A DNA stretch of 64,000 nt, taken from assembly GCA_965223405.1 (NCBI GenBank), contig CBDCWO010000006.1, forward strand, positions 1,240,001 to 1,304,000. The letters run 5' to 3'. A model generated the notes under the pieces. It ran no database searches and was not told where the DNA came from. It saw nothing but the letters and a program-made list of their open reading frames with translations. This document shows positions 8,645 to 17,237 of this stretch, in pieces. The position numbers and the translations under genes were made by a program. How positions within the stretch are numbered: position 1 is the first letter of the stretch; each line of letters starts with the position of its first letter. Source of the DNA: CBDCWO01 sp965223405 (lineage in GTDB: Bacteria; Bacteroidota; Bacteroidia; Chitinophagales; Saprospiraceae).

Positions 8645-8721
8645 TTTTCCTACTTTTGATTATCTTACAAATGTAGTTCAGGGAACCCAGACTCACTAGA
8701 TGGGGTTGGTGGCGTGCATAC

Positions 8722-8729
8722 ATATCATC
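8722..8729. repeat. Target-site duplication, right copy (IS66 element)
   Basis: A second exact copy of ATATCATC immediately after the right inverted repeat (ending GCATAC at 8721). Confidence 0.93.
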
Positions 8730-9221
8730 CCCAAAAGAATAGCTCCATAATAATTCAAAGTTATCAAGCTTTCTATAGTTAAGAGAGCCTCCACTTTTAT
8801 CTAATATTTCCAATAGTTCAGAGTTACTAAAATGAAATATGGATTGTTTAACTTCATGATCCCAGATACAAGAATTTTGACTAATAAGTTTTACCCTAAA
8901 TCTTATATTACCATCATCTAAATCTCCGGTATGATAAAATATCAAATATTTATTTTCTCCAACGACAGCAAAACCATCGCCTTTTTCAATATTTTGTAAC
9001 TCATATTCAAAGTTAGGTCTAATTTTATACAATTGGTCTCTTGACTTAAAAAACAAACTCTTTGGAGAGGAAAGAATGCTATTGATTTTAGAATCAAATA
9101 TTAATTCAATCGATTTTCTTCTACTTATTACACTAATTGAAGTATCATGTTTTAGAAATAAATCATTGCCAAAAACATGTAATGAGAACACATTAGGAAT
9201 TTTATCGGTTAATTGAAACAT
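8722..9221 (-). pseudogene. Cassette I gene B, 5' half (split by IS66)
   Basis: The first 166 codons of gene B: the type-a variable region, starting MFQLTDKIPNVFSL and ending LLWSYSFGDDM at the insertion point. It is essentially identical to the same region of cassette V. Beyond the insertion the frame runs about 34 codons into the IS66 end before stopping. The gene starts 7 bp after the stop of gene A. Confidence 0.9.
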
Positions 9222-9228
9222 CGTACTT

Positions 9229-9663
9229 TTATTTAACTACTAATATCATAGTCTCGAAATTCTCAATAATTTTTGTTTTCAGCTTTATAACTGTTGGATC
9301 CAGATCTCCTGAGAGAAGTTTTCCTGCCATTTCAACAGTCACCTTCAACTTCCGAATCGCCTTTACCATCTCCGCTTTGAACACTCCTTTATCCGGGATT
9401 TTCCGGCCGTCAAAGATCCAGACGAGCTGATCGAGAGAAGTGACTTCGTCAAACTGTAGATCTTTTAGAAATTGATCGACAAAGTCGTTGGGAGGAATAC
9501 CACCAACTGATTTGAATTCAAAAAAAGTATCGGCAAAATCATCATCTTCAAGAGCCTTTACATCGACGACCCGAGTCCTTCGCTTAGTCCCTTCTTCAAT
9601 TATCTCTTTGGATTCAAAGATAAGTTTTCTACCCTTGAAGCGAGAGATAATTTGCTTCATCAT
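9229..9663 (-). CDS. Cassette I gene A: candidate orphan toxin-tip protein
   Basis: 144 aa, no signal peptide, not assigned to a named family with certainty. The constant part reads SRFKGRKLIFESKEIIEEG, RVVDVK, FFEFKSVGGIPPND, then VTSLDQLVWIFDGRKIP. D34 and the E49-x-K51 pair are spaced as in PD-(D/E)xK nucleases, and the charged, secretion-free build suits the detached C-terminal tip of a polymorphic toxin. The last ~35 residues (type a: VEMAGKLLSGDLDPTV...) are the variable tail, shared only with cassette V. Two ATGs open the frame; the upstream 27-codon leader frame (9660-9743) ends on them in an ATGA overlap. The partner gene B starts 7 bp downstream. Toxin activity is inference. Confidence 0.6.
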   Translation of the reverse strand: MMKQIISRFKGRKLIFESKEIIEEGTKRRTRVVDVKALEDDDFADTFFEFKSVGGIPPNDFVDQFLKDLQFDEVTSLDQLVWIFDGRKIPDKGVFKAEMVKAIRKLKVTVEMAGKLLSGDLDPTVIKLKTKIIENFETMILVVK

Positions 9664-9743
9664 GAAGCAATTGTTCGGAACGTTTTTAATGCTAATAATC
9701 CAATCATATATACCTGCTCGCAGAGAAGGGTTTGGTTGACCAT

Positions 9744-10041
9744 TGTGCCGCTAGGAATAAAGTTGGTAGATAGATATGATTTACATATCTTAGGTAGAAC
9801 TACTATTCCAGTCTATTTCAGGATGACATTGAATGAATTCAAACACAGATTCCGAATTAAATTCGGAATGACGTCAAATTGATATAAAAAGATTACAAGA
9901 AAAATCTGAACAACAATCATACTGGAAAATTAACAACACCCGTCAGATCCCAGAGGGATCTCATTAGGTTGCCAAATTCAGTGACCTTAGATCACGACCT
10001 CAGAGAGGTCGCATTAGAGATAGAGTGGCCGTTAAATCATG
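9744..10041. repeat. Array spacer between cassettes I and II
   Basis: About 298 bp nearly identical to the other spacers. It holds three small stems: ATTCCGAA/TTCGGAAT, GATCCC-AGA-GGGATC (9946-9960) and GACCTC-AGA-GAGGTC. It also holds a segment beginning CAAACACAGATTCCG related to a dispersed repeat at 26.2 kb. The promoter of each cassette, if separate, should lie here; I could not identify one with confidence. Confidence 0.85.
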
Positions 10042-11028
10042 CTATACCCGCTCATACACATATAAAGTCTTCCCCGCATCATGCAAATACAACTTATCCT
10101 GATGCAATACCGGGGCCGCCAGTCCCTCATACCGGCCGGCTTCCGGATTGTGATCTTGTACCCAGGCAATTTCCGAATTGTAGATATCTACCATCCCAAA
10201 GCGGGTACCCTGATAATTGCTAACAAAGTGCAATCCTTCCGGATACACATTCGCTAAATGTGGGCTGGGCCAAATCTTGAGTTTCTCCTCCATGTCTTCA
10301 AATCGTTTCTCGATTACTTTTTCTCCCTTGATCGGATCGATAACCTGATAACGATTCGTTTGTAGGCTAAACATTTTTTGTTGTTCTTCCAAAATGTGGA
10401 AAGCTCTATTGCACTTTTCTAATCTCCAAAGTTCTTTACCCGTCTCGATATCCAGACCAATCAGATGAGCAGTGTTGGTCCTGAAGATCAGGACCTGGTC
10501 GACCAGGTAGAAGCGGCCGTAGGTGTGCATAGGGGGAGGAAGGTGGTAGGTCCATATTTCAGAATATGAGTGTAATTCTCTTCTTATCAGTTTTGTTGCC
10601 TCAAGGTCATCTTTTTCGATAAGTATATTAGTATTGAAGTTGATTAAAGGTGAAAAAATTGGATGATCCCATAACTTGTTTTCTTGTCTAATGTAACTTA
10701 CTCTTCTTTCATAAATATCCGTTCCTACTTCACCATGCGAATATTTAATAATAAATTCATCTTCATCAAGAATGATAAAACTACCGCCCTCTAAATTAGA
10801 TACTTGCTTAACTTTAAAGTCCGAAGTTATTTTGTTTAAAGTGTTGTTTATTTTACAAAATATTTGGCCGAAAACTAGATAAATAAAGGATAATCCTTTG
10901 ACATCTGTAATTTTTCTAAGCCCATTCTCGACTAGAATTATTGACTCTTGCTGTTTAATAACAACTTTTGATTTGTCTTGAATCAGCATACCCACATCAC
11001 TAATACTATTCTTTACTGAATACCTCAT
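10042..11028 (-). CDS. Cassette II gene B: PQQ-like beta-propeller, candidate immunity protein
   Basis: 328 aa, with no signal peptide or membrane segment, so cytoplasmic. The C-terminal half (from about residue 170) is constant in the array and shows PQQ-like propeller blades: LIGLDIETGKELWRL, YQVIDPIKGEKVIEK, FVSNYQGTRFGMVDIY and KLYLHDAGKTLYVYE. The N-terminal half is type b, unique here (MRYSVKNSISDVGM..., FCKINNTLNKITSD), and also looks propeller-like. It carries the NRAFHILEEQ variant block. Its ATG overlaps the stop of gene A (ATGA), which implies coupled translation. A role as the neutraliser of A is inferred from pairing, overlap and co-variation. A free-standing sensor propeller is the alternative. 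Confidence 0.6.
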   Translation of the reverse strand: MRYSVKNSISDVGMLIQDKSKVVIKQQESIILVENGLRKITDVKGLSFIYLVFGQIFCKINNTLNKITSDFKVKQVSNLEGGSFIILDEDEFIIKYSHGEVGTDIYERRVSYIRQENKLWDHPIFSPLINFNTNILIEKDDLEATKLIRRELHSYSEIWTYHLPPPMHTYGRFYLVDQVLIFRTNTAHLIGLDIETGKELWRLEKCNRAFHILEEQQKMFSLQTNRYQVIDPIKGEKVIEKRFEDMEEKLKIWPSPHLANVYPEGLHFVSNYQGTRFGMVDIYNSEIAWVQDHNPEAGRYEGLAAPVLHQDKLYLHDAGKTLYVYERV

Positions 11029-11444
11029 ATGTTGAGAAAAATTTTATCAAATCCTTGGAGAATGTTATCAATCAGTTCAGATTTGTCCTCATCACCAAAT
11101 TTTATTGCCATTTCATCAGTCACCTTCAACTTCCGAATCGCCCTTACCATCTCCGCTTTGAACACTCCTTTATCCGGGATTTTCCGGCCGTCAAAGATCC
11201 AGACGAGCTGATCGAGAGAAGTGACTTCGTCAAACTGCAGATCTTTTAAGAATTGATCGGCAAAGTCGTTGGGAGGAATACCACCAACTGATTTGAATTC
11301 AAAAAAAGTATCGGCAAAATCATCATCTTCAAGAGCCTTTACATCGACGACCCGAGTCTTTCGCTTAGTCCCTTCTTCAATTATCTCCTTGGATTCAAAG
11401 ATAAGTTTTCTACCCTTGAAGCGAGAGATAATTTGCTTCATCAA
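11025..11444 (-). CDS. Cassette II gene A: candidate orphan toxin-tip protein
   Basis: About 138 aa. It has the same constant region as the other A genes, including RVVDVK (D34) and FFEFKS (E49, K51), and the VTSLDQLVWIFDGRKIP segment. The tail is type b and shortest in the array (MAIKFGDEDKSELIDNILQG...). The ATG at 11441 overlaps the stop codon of the leader frame by one base (TGATG); a TTG one codon earlier is the alternative. The start codon lies in the loop of the inverted repeat TTGCTTC...GAAGCAA. It overlaps gene B by four bases. Confidence 0.6.
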   Translation of the reverse strand: MMKQIISRFKGRKLIFESKEIIEEGTKRKTRVVDVKALEDDDFADTFFEFKSVGGIPPNDFADQFLKDLQFDEVTSLDQLVWIFDGRKIPDKGVFKAEMVRAIRKLKVTDEMAIKFGDEDKSELIDNILQGFDKIFLNI

Positions 11445-11524
11445 GAAGCAATTGTTCGGAACGTTTTTAATGCTAATAATCCAATCATATATACCTGCTC
11501 GCAGAGAAGGGTTTGGTTGACCAT
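11441..11524 (-). other. 27-codon leader frame before gene A (conserved in five cassettes)
   Basis: An ATG-led frame with the stretch CEQVYMIGLLALK ends in TGA exactly at the start of gene A. The same frame is found at 9660-9743, 13244-13327, 15048-15131 and 16855-16938. It may be a leader peptide for translational coupling. It may equally be a leftover of the parent toxin's coding sequence upstream of the tip, put out of frame by a small indel: fusing it with a one-base change would give ...FRT-AS-DEANISRFKGRK. DNA conservation of the whole unit is so high that coding conservation cannot be judged. Confidence 0.3.
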
Positions 11525-11823
11525 TGTGCCGCTAGGAATAAAGTTCGCAGATAGATATGATTTACATATCTTATGTAGAACTACTATTCCAGTCTATTTC
11601 AGCATGACCTTAAAAAAATTCAAACACAGATTCCGAAATAAATTCGGAATGACGTCAAATTGATATAAAAAGATTGCAAGAAAAATCTGAACAACAATCA
11701 TACTGGAAAATTAACAACACCCGTCAGATCCCAGAGGGATCACATTAGGTTTGCCAAATTCAGTGACCTTAGATCACGACCTCAGAGAGGTCGCATTAGA
11801 GATAGAGTGGCCGTTAAATCATG
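11525..11823. repeat. Array spacer between cassettes II and III
   Basis: 299-bp copy of the array spacer with the same three stems; the ATTCCGAA-ATAAA-TTCGGAAT hairpin is intact here. Confidence 0.85.
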
Positions 11824-12821
11824 CTATACCCGCTCATACACATATAAAGTCTTCCCCGCTTCATGCAAATACAACTTATCCTGATGCAATACCGGGGCCG
11901 CCAGTCCCTCATACCGTCCGGCTTCCGGATTGTGATCTTGTACCCAGGCAATTTCCGAATTGTAGATATCTACCATCCCAAAGCGGGTACCCTGATAATT
12001 GCTAACAAAGTACAATCCTTCGGGATACACATTCGCTAAATGTGGGCTGGGCCAAATCTTGAGTTTCTCCTCCATGTCTTCAAATCGTTTCTCGATTACT
12101 TTTTCTCCCTTGATCGGATCGATAACCTGATAACGATTCGTTTGTAGGCTAAACATTTTTTGTTGTTCTTCCAAAATGTGGAAAGCTCTATTGCACTTTT
12201 CTAATCTCCAAAGTTCTTTACCCGTCTCGATATCCAGACCAATCAGATGAGCAGTGTTGGTCCTGAAGATCAGGACCTGGTCGACCAGGTAGAAGCGACC
12301 GTAGGTGTGTATTTGGGGTGGGAGGTGGTAGGTCCATAAGCTTGAAAAGTTTTTGATCTGAAACCTTCTAATTACTTTCGCTTCGAAATCATCCTTTTCA
12401 ATGTAGACCTCATTTATAAATATATTATCGAATTAATTCTCCTATCCCACAATTCCTTCTTTTGTTCAAAATATTTAACTCTTCTCTGAAAATCTTCTTC
12501 CCCTGGCTCACCCATATGATAATAGACAAAATAACTATCCACACTCTCAACATGAAACGAGGATCCTTTCGAATCCAAATAATTACTCCATCTCAAATTT
12601 GAGTCTATATTGTAGAGCTTCCGATTTGATTCAAAAAACAGTTTATTCTCCTTATTAACAAATAAGCTGTCAATTTTGGAATTAAAAATACATTGAGGAT
12701 CTATACTTTTTCCATAATAAAAATAATGTAGAAATCCATTCAAGGACTTGTAAAAAATGATATCATCCCAAATGACAATTTTCAATACATTTTTTATTGT
12801 ATGGCTTTTATTAAATGTCAT
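11824..12821 (-). pseudogene. Cassette III gene B, single-base frameshift
   Basis: A 998-bp copy of a 999-bp gene. Compared with cassette IV, one A is missing near 12427 (TATTATCG against TATTAATCG), so the frame from ATG 12819-12821 ends in RRINSIIYL at 12414. The remaining sequence, down to the usual TLYVYERV tail, is otherwise intact. The N-terminal half is type c (MTFNKSHTIKNVLKIV...), identical to cassette IV. The 3' half carries the NRAFHILEEQ block, unlike IV, so the gene is also a mosaic. The start overlaps gene A by 11 bases. Confidence 0.85.
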
Positions 12822-13254
12822 ATTGTACTAAAAATATTGATTCCAAATCTTTGATAATTTTATTAACCAAATCAAACTTCTTTGCATCTGGGTCAGATAG
12901 TAATTTAATTGCCATTTCATCAGTCACCTTCAACTTCCGAATCGCCTTTACCATCTCCGCTTTGAACACTCCTTTATCCGGGATTTTCCGGCCGTCAAAG
13001 ATCCAGACGAGCTGATCGAGAGAAGTGACTTCGTCAAACTGCAGATCTTTTAAGAATTGATCGGCAAAGTCGTTGGGAGGAATACCACCAACTGATTTGA
13101 ATTCAAAAAAAGTAGCTTTTGCCAACCCTTCAGCATCGCCTTTCACATCGACAATCCGAGTCTTTCGCTTAGTCCCTTCTTCAATTATCTCTTTGGATTC
13201 AAAGATAAGTTTTCTACCCTTGAAGCGAGAGATATTTGCTTCATCAAGAAGCAA
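12811..13254 (-). CDS. Cassette III gene A: candidate orphan toxin-tip protein
   Basis: 147 aa if started at the TTG at 13254 (LLDEANISRFKGRK); no in-frame ATG exists near the start. One T fewer than cassettes I and II in the AATATC context shifts the ATG out of frame. With this numbering the candidate catalytic residues are D36, E51 and K53. The residues before FFEFKS differ from I, II and V (GDAEGLAKAT instead of ALEDDDFADT), so that acidic stretch is not essential. The type c tail ends in LESIFLVQYDI. It overlaps gene B by 11 bases. The sequence is almost identical to cassette IV. Confidence 0.55.
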   Translation of the reverse strand: MLLDEANISRFKGRKLIFESKEIIEEGTKRKTRIVDVKGDAEGLAKATFFEFKSVGGIPPNDFADQFLKDLQFDEVTSLDQLVWIFDGRKIPDKGVFKAEMVKAIRKLKVTDEMAIKLLSDPDAKKFDLVNKIIKDLESIFLVQYDI

Positions 13255-13327
13255 ATGTTCGGAACGGTTTTAATGCTAATAATCCAATCATATATACCTG
13301 CTCGCAGAGAAGGGATTGGTTGACCAT

Positions 13328-13626
13328 TGTGCCGCTAGGAATAAAGTTCGCAGATAGATATGATTTACATATCTTAGGTAGAACTACTAATCCAGTCTAC
13401 TTCAGCATGACCTTAAAAAAATTCAAACACAGATTCCGAAATAAATTCGGAATGACGTCAAATTGATATAAAAAGATTGCAAGAAAAATCTGAACAACAA
13501 TCATACTGGAAAATTAACAACACCCGTCAGATCCCAGAGGGATCACATTAGGTTTGCCAAATTCAGTGACCTTAGATCACGACCTCAGAGAGGTCGCATT
13601 AGAGATAGAGTGGCCGTTAAATCATG
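13328..13626. repeat. Array spacer between cassettes III and IV
   Basis: 299-bp copy of the array spacer; nearly identical to the copy at 15132-15430. Confidence 0.85.
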
Positions 13627-14625
13627 CTATACCCGCTCATACACATATAAAGTCTTCCCTGCTTCATGCAAATACAACTTATCCTGATGCAATACCGGGG
13701 CCGCCAGTCCCTCATACCGTCCGGCTTCCGGATTGTGATCTTGTACCCAGGCAATTTCCGAATTGTAGATATCTACCATCCCAAAGCGGGTACCCTGATA
13801 ATTGCTTACAAAATATAGCCCTTCCGGATACACATTCGCCAAATGTGAACTAGGCCATATCCTATATCTTTCTTTTAGATTTTCGAATCGCTTCTCGATG
13901 ACTTTCTCTCCATTTATCGGATCAATTACCTGATATAGATCAGTCTGAAGGCCTATTAATTTCTTTTGTTCTTCCATAACCTGAAAGGATGGCATACATT
14001 TTTCTAACCTCCAAAGTTCTTTACCCGTCTCGATATCCAGACCAATCAGATGAGCAGTGTTGGTCCTGAAGATCAGGACCTGGTCGACCAGGTAGAAGCG
14101 ACCGTAGGTGTGTATTTGGGGTGGGAGGTGGTAGGTCCATAAGCTTGAAAAGTTTTTGATCTGAAACCTTCTAATTACTTTCGCTTCGAAATCATCCTTT
14201 TCAATGTAGACCTCATTTATAAATATATTAATCGAATTAATTCTCCTATCCCACAATTCCTTCTTTTGTTCAAAATATTTAACTCTTCTCTGAAAATCTT
14301 CTTCCCCTGGCTCACCCATATGATAATAGACAAAATAACTATCCACACTCTCAACATGAAACGAGGATCCTTTTGAATCCAAATAATTACTCCATCTCAA
14401 ATTTGAGTCTATATTGTAGAGCTTCCGATTTGATTCAAAAAACAGTTTATTCTCCTTATTAACAAATAAGCTGTCAATTTTGGAATTAAAAATACATTGA
14501 GGATCTATACTTTTTCCATAATAAAAATAATGTAGAAATCCATTCAAGGACTTGTAAAAAATGATATCATCCCAAATGACAATTTTCAATACATTTTTTA
14601 TTGTATGGCTTTTATTAAATGTCAT
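13627..14625 (-). CDS. Cassette IV gene B: PQQ-like beta-propeller, candidate immunity protein
   Basis: 332 aa, intact. The N-terminal half is type c (MTFNKSHTIKNVLKIV..., NRKLYNIDSNLRWSN); the constant half begins at YLVDQVLIFRTNTAHLIGLD and ends TLYVYERV. Its internal block is MPSFQVMEEQKKLIGLQTD, as in cassette I, not the NRAFHILEEQ block of its otherwise near-twin cassette III. No signal peptide. It overlaps gene A by 11 bases. It is the working model for the frameshifted cassette III copy. Immunity function is inferred from context only. Confidence 0.6.
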   Translation of the reverse strand: MTFNKSHTIKNVLKIVIWDDIIFYKSLNGFLHYFYYGKSIDPQCIFNSKIDSLFVNKENKLFFESNRKLYNIDSNLRWSNYLDSKGSSFHVESVDSYFVYYHMGEPGEEDFQRRVKYFEQKKELWDRRINSINIFINEVYIEKDDFEAKVIRRFQIKNFSSLWTYHLPPQIHTYGRFYLVDQVLIFRTNTAHLIGLDIETGKELWRLEKCMPSFQVMEEQKKLIGLQTDLYQVIDPINGEKVIEKRFENLKERYRIWPSSHLANVYPEGLYFVSNYQGTRFGMVDIYNSEIAWVQDHNPEAGRYEGLAAPVLHQDKLYLHEAGKTLYVYERV

Positions 14626-15058
14626 ATTGTACTAAAAATATTGATTCCAAATCTTTGATAATTTTATTAACCAAATCAAACTTCTTTGCATCTGGGTCAG
14701 ATAGTAATTTAATTGCCATTTCATCAGTCACCTTCAACTTCCGAATCGCCTTTACCATCTCCGCTTTGAACACTCCTTTATCCGGGATTTTCCGGCCGTC
14801 AAAGATCCAGACGAGCTGATCGAGAGAAGTGACTTCGTCAAACTGCAGATCTTTTAAGAATTGATCGGCAAAGTCGTTGGGAGGAATACCACCAACTGAT
14901 TTGAATTCAAAAAAAGTAGCTTTTGCCAACCCTTCAGCATCGCCTTTCACATCGACAATCCGAGTCTTTCGCTTAGTCCCTTCTTCAATTATCTCTTTGG
15001 ATTCAAAGATAAGTTTTCTACCCTTGAAGCGAGAGATATTTGCTTCATCAAGAAGCAA
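14615..15058 (-). CDS. Cassette IV gene A: candidate orphan toxin-tip protein
   Basis: 147 aa from the TTG at 15058, identical in translation to cassette III gene A. It has the same D36, E51-x-K53 pattern and the type c tail (SDPDAKKFDLVNKIIKD...). The start codon lies in the loop of the ATTTGCTTC / GAAGCAAAT stem, which here is a perfect 9-bp inverted repeat. The identity with cassette III over more than a kilobase shows a recent unit duplication. Confidence 0.55.
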   Translation of the reverse strand: MLLDEANISRFKGRKLIFESKEIIEEGTKRKTRIVDVKGDAEGLAKATFFEFKSVGGIPPNDFADQFLKDLQFDEVTSLDQLVWIFDGRKIPDKGVFKAEMVKAIRKLKVTDEMAIKLLSDPDAKKFDLVNKIIKDLESIFLVQYDI

Positions 15059-15131
15059 ATGTTCGGAACGGTTTTAATGCTAATAATCCAATCATATATA
15101 CCTGCTCGCAGAGAAGGGATTGGTTGACCAT

Positions 15132-15430
15132 TGTGCCGCTAGGAATAAAGTTCGCAGATAGATATGATTTACATATCTTAGGTAGAACTACTAATCCAGT
15201 CTACTTCAGCATGACCTTAAAAAAATTCAAACACAGATTCCGAAATAAATTCGGAATGACGTCAAATTGATATAAAAAGATTACAAGAAAAATCTGAACA
15301 ACAATCATACTGGAAAATTAACAACACCCGTCAGATCCCAGAGGGATCACATTAGGTTTGCCAAATTCAGTGACCTTAGATCACGACCTCAGAGAGGTCG
15401 CATTAGAGATAGAGTGGCCATTAAATCATG
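15132..15430. repeat. Array spacer between cassettes IV and V
   Basis: 299-bp copy of the array spacer with all three small stems. Confidence 0.85.
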
Positions 15431-16417
15431 CTATACCCGCTCATACAGATATAAAGTCTTCCTTGCTTCATGCAAATACAACTTATCCTGATGCAATACC
15501 GGGGCCGCCAGTCCCTCATACCGTCCGGCTTCCGGATTGTGATCTTGTACCCAGGCAATTTCCGAATTGTAGATATCTACCATCCCAAAGCGGGTACCCT
15601 GGTAATTGCTAACAAAGTGCAATCCTTCGGGATACACATTCGCTAAATGTGAGCTGGGCCAAATCTTGAGTTTCTCCTCCATGTCTTCAAATCGTTTCTC
15701 GATTACTTTTTCTCCCTTGATCGGATCGATAACCTGATAACGATTCGTTTGTAGGCTAAACATTTTTTGTTGTTCTTCCAAAATGTGGAAAGCTCTATTG
15801 CACTTTTCTAATCTCCAAAGTTCTTTACCCGTCTCGATATCCAGACCAATCAGATGAGCAGTGTTGGTCCTGAAGATCAGGACCTGGTCGACCAGGTAGA
15901 GTGGACCATAAATATTCATATCATCCCCAAAAGAATAGCTCCATAATAATTCAAAGTTATCAAGCTTTCTATAGTTAAGAGAGCCTCCACTTTTATCTAA
16001 TATTTCCAATAGTTCAGAGTTACTAAAATGAAATATGGATTGTTTAACTTCATGATCCCAGATACAAGAATTTTGACTAATAAGTTTTACCCTAAATCTT
16101 ATATTACCATCATCTAAATCTCCGGTATGATAAAATATCAAATATTTATTTTCTCCAACGACAGCAAAACCATCGCCTTTTTCAATATTTTGTAACTCAT
16201 ATTCAAAGTTAGGTCTAATTTTATACAATTGGTCTCTTGACTTAAAAAACAAACTCTTTGGAGAGGAAAGAATGCTATTGATTTTAGAATCAAATATTAA
16301 TTCAATCGATTTTCTTCTACTTATTACACTAATTGAAGTATCATGTTTTAGAAATAAATCATTGCCAAAAACATGTAATGAGAACACATTAGGAATTTTA
16401 TCGGTTAATTGAAACAT
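15431..16417 (-). CDS. Cassette V gene B: PQQ-like beta-propeller, candidate immunity protein
   Basis: 328 aa, intact. The N-terminal half is type a, matching cassette I (MFQLTDKIPNVFSL..., DQLYKIRPNFEYELQN). The boundary to the constant half is at DDMNIYGPLYLVDQVL, and this is the empty site for the IS66 insertion seen in cassette I. It carries the NRAFHILEEQ block, unlike cassette I. The end is slightly diverged (ARKTLYLYERV). It starts 7 bp after gene A. No signal peptide, so it should be cytoplasmic. Confidence 0.6.
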   Translation of the reverse strand: MFQLTDKIPNVFSLHVFGNDLFLKHDTSISVISRRKSIELIFDSKINSILSSPKSLFFKSRDQLYKIRPNFEYELQNIEKGDGFAVVGENKYLIFYHTGDLDDGNIRFRVKLISQNSCIWDHEVKQSIFHFSNSELLEILDKSGGSLNYRKLDNFELLWSYSFGDDMNIYGPLYLVDQVLIFRTNTAHLIGLDIETGKELWRLEKCNRAFHILEEQQKMFSLQTNRYQVIDPIKGEKVIEKRFEDMEEKLKIWPSSHLANVYPEGLHFVSNYQGTRFGMVDIYNSEIAWVQDHNPEAGRYEGLAAPVLHQDKLYLHEARKTLYLYERV

Positions 16418-16424
16418 CGTACTT

Positions 16425-16865
16425 CTATTTAACTACTAATATCATAGTCTCGAAATTCTCAATAATTTTTGTTTTCAGCTTTATAACTGTTGGATCTAGA
16501 TCTCCTGAGAGAAGTTTTCCTGCCATTTCAACAGTCACCTTCAACTTCCGAATCGCCTTTACCATCTCCGCTTTGAACACTCCTTTATCCGGGATTTTCC
16601 GGCCGTCAAAGATCCAGACGAGCTGATCGAGAGAAGTGACTTCGTCAAACTGTAGATCTTTTAGAAATTGATCGACAAAGTCGTTGGGAGGAATACCACC
16701 AACTGATTTGAATTCAAAAAAAGTATCGGCAAAATCATCATCTTCAAGAGCCTTTACATCGACGACCCGAGTCTTTCGCTTAGTCCCTTCTTCAATTATC
16801 TCTTTGGATTCAAAGATAAGTTTTCTACTCTTGAAGCGAGAGATATTTGCTTCATCAAGAAGCAA
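16425..16865 (-). CDS. Cassette V gene A: candidate orphan toxin-tip protein
   Basis: 146 aa from the TTG at 16865. The ALEDDDFADT block and type a tail (VEMAGKLLSGDLDPTV...) match cassette I; one constant residue differs (FKSRK instead of FKGRK). Candidate catalytic residues are D36, E51 and K53. It is the first complete cassette in transcription order. Nothing resembling a full-length toxin lies upstream of it in the window. Confidence 0.55.
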   Translation of the reverse strand: MLLDEANISRFKSRKLIFESKEIIEEGTKRKTRVVDVKALEDDDFADTFFEFKSVGGIPPNDFVDQFLKDLQFDEVTSLDQLVWIFDGRKIPDKGVFKAEMVKAIRKLKVTVEMAGKLLSGDLDPTVIKLKTKIIENFETMILVVK

Positions 16866-16938
16866 TTGTTCGGAACGTTTTTAATGCTAATAATCCAATC
16901 ATATATACCTGCTCGCAGAGAAGGGTTTGGTTGACCAT

Positions 16939-17237
16939 TGTACCGCTAGGAATAAAGTTGGCAGATAGATATGATTTACATATCTTCTGTAGAACTACTA
17001 TTCCAGTCTACTTCAGCATGACCTTAAAAAAATTCAAACACAGATTCCGAAATAAATTCGGAATGACGTCAAATTGATATAAAAGATTACAAGAAAAATC
17101 TGAACAACAATCATACTGGAAAATTAACAACACCCGTCAGATCCCAGCGGGGATCTCATTAGGTTTGCCAAATTCAGTGACCTTAGATCACGACCTCAGA
17201 GAGGTCGCATTAGAGATAGAGTGGCCGTTAAATCATG
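16939..17237. repeat. Array spacer between cassette V and truncated cassette VI
   Basis: A copy of the array spacer of about 299 bp. One stem is altered (GATCCC-AGCG-GGGATC). Confidence 0.85.

Larger units (their letters stand above)
6443..8721 (-). mobile_element. Complete IS66-family insertion sequence (2279 bp)
   Basis: Inverted ends GTATGCTCCCCACAAACCCC and, read inward from the right, GTATGCACGCCACCAACCCC match at 17 of 20 positions. They begin with the GTA expected for IS66. An exact 8-bp target duplication (ATATCATC) flanks the element. It contains the three canonical genes tnpA, tnpB and tnpC in one minus-strand operon, all intact. It is inserted in frame-neutral coding sequence of cassette I gene B; the empty site can be read directly in cassette V. 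Confidence 0.95.

Noticed and set aside
9488..17077. Recurrent plus-strand frames opposite gene A and its leader (starting MGGIPPTDLNSKK or MLHQEAIVRN)
   Set aside because: These are antisense shadows of gene A and of the leader region, with no family features.
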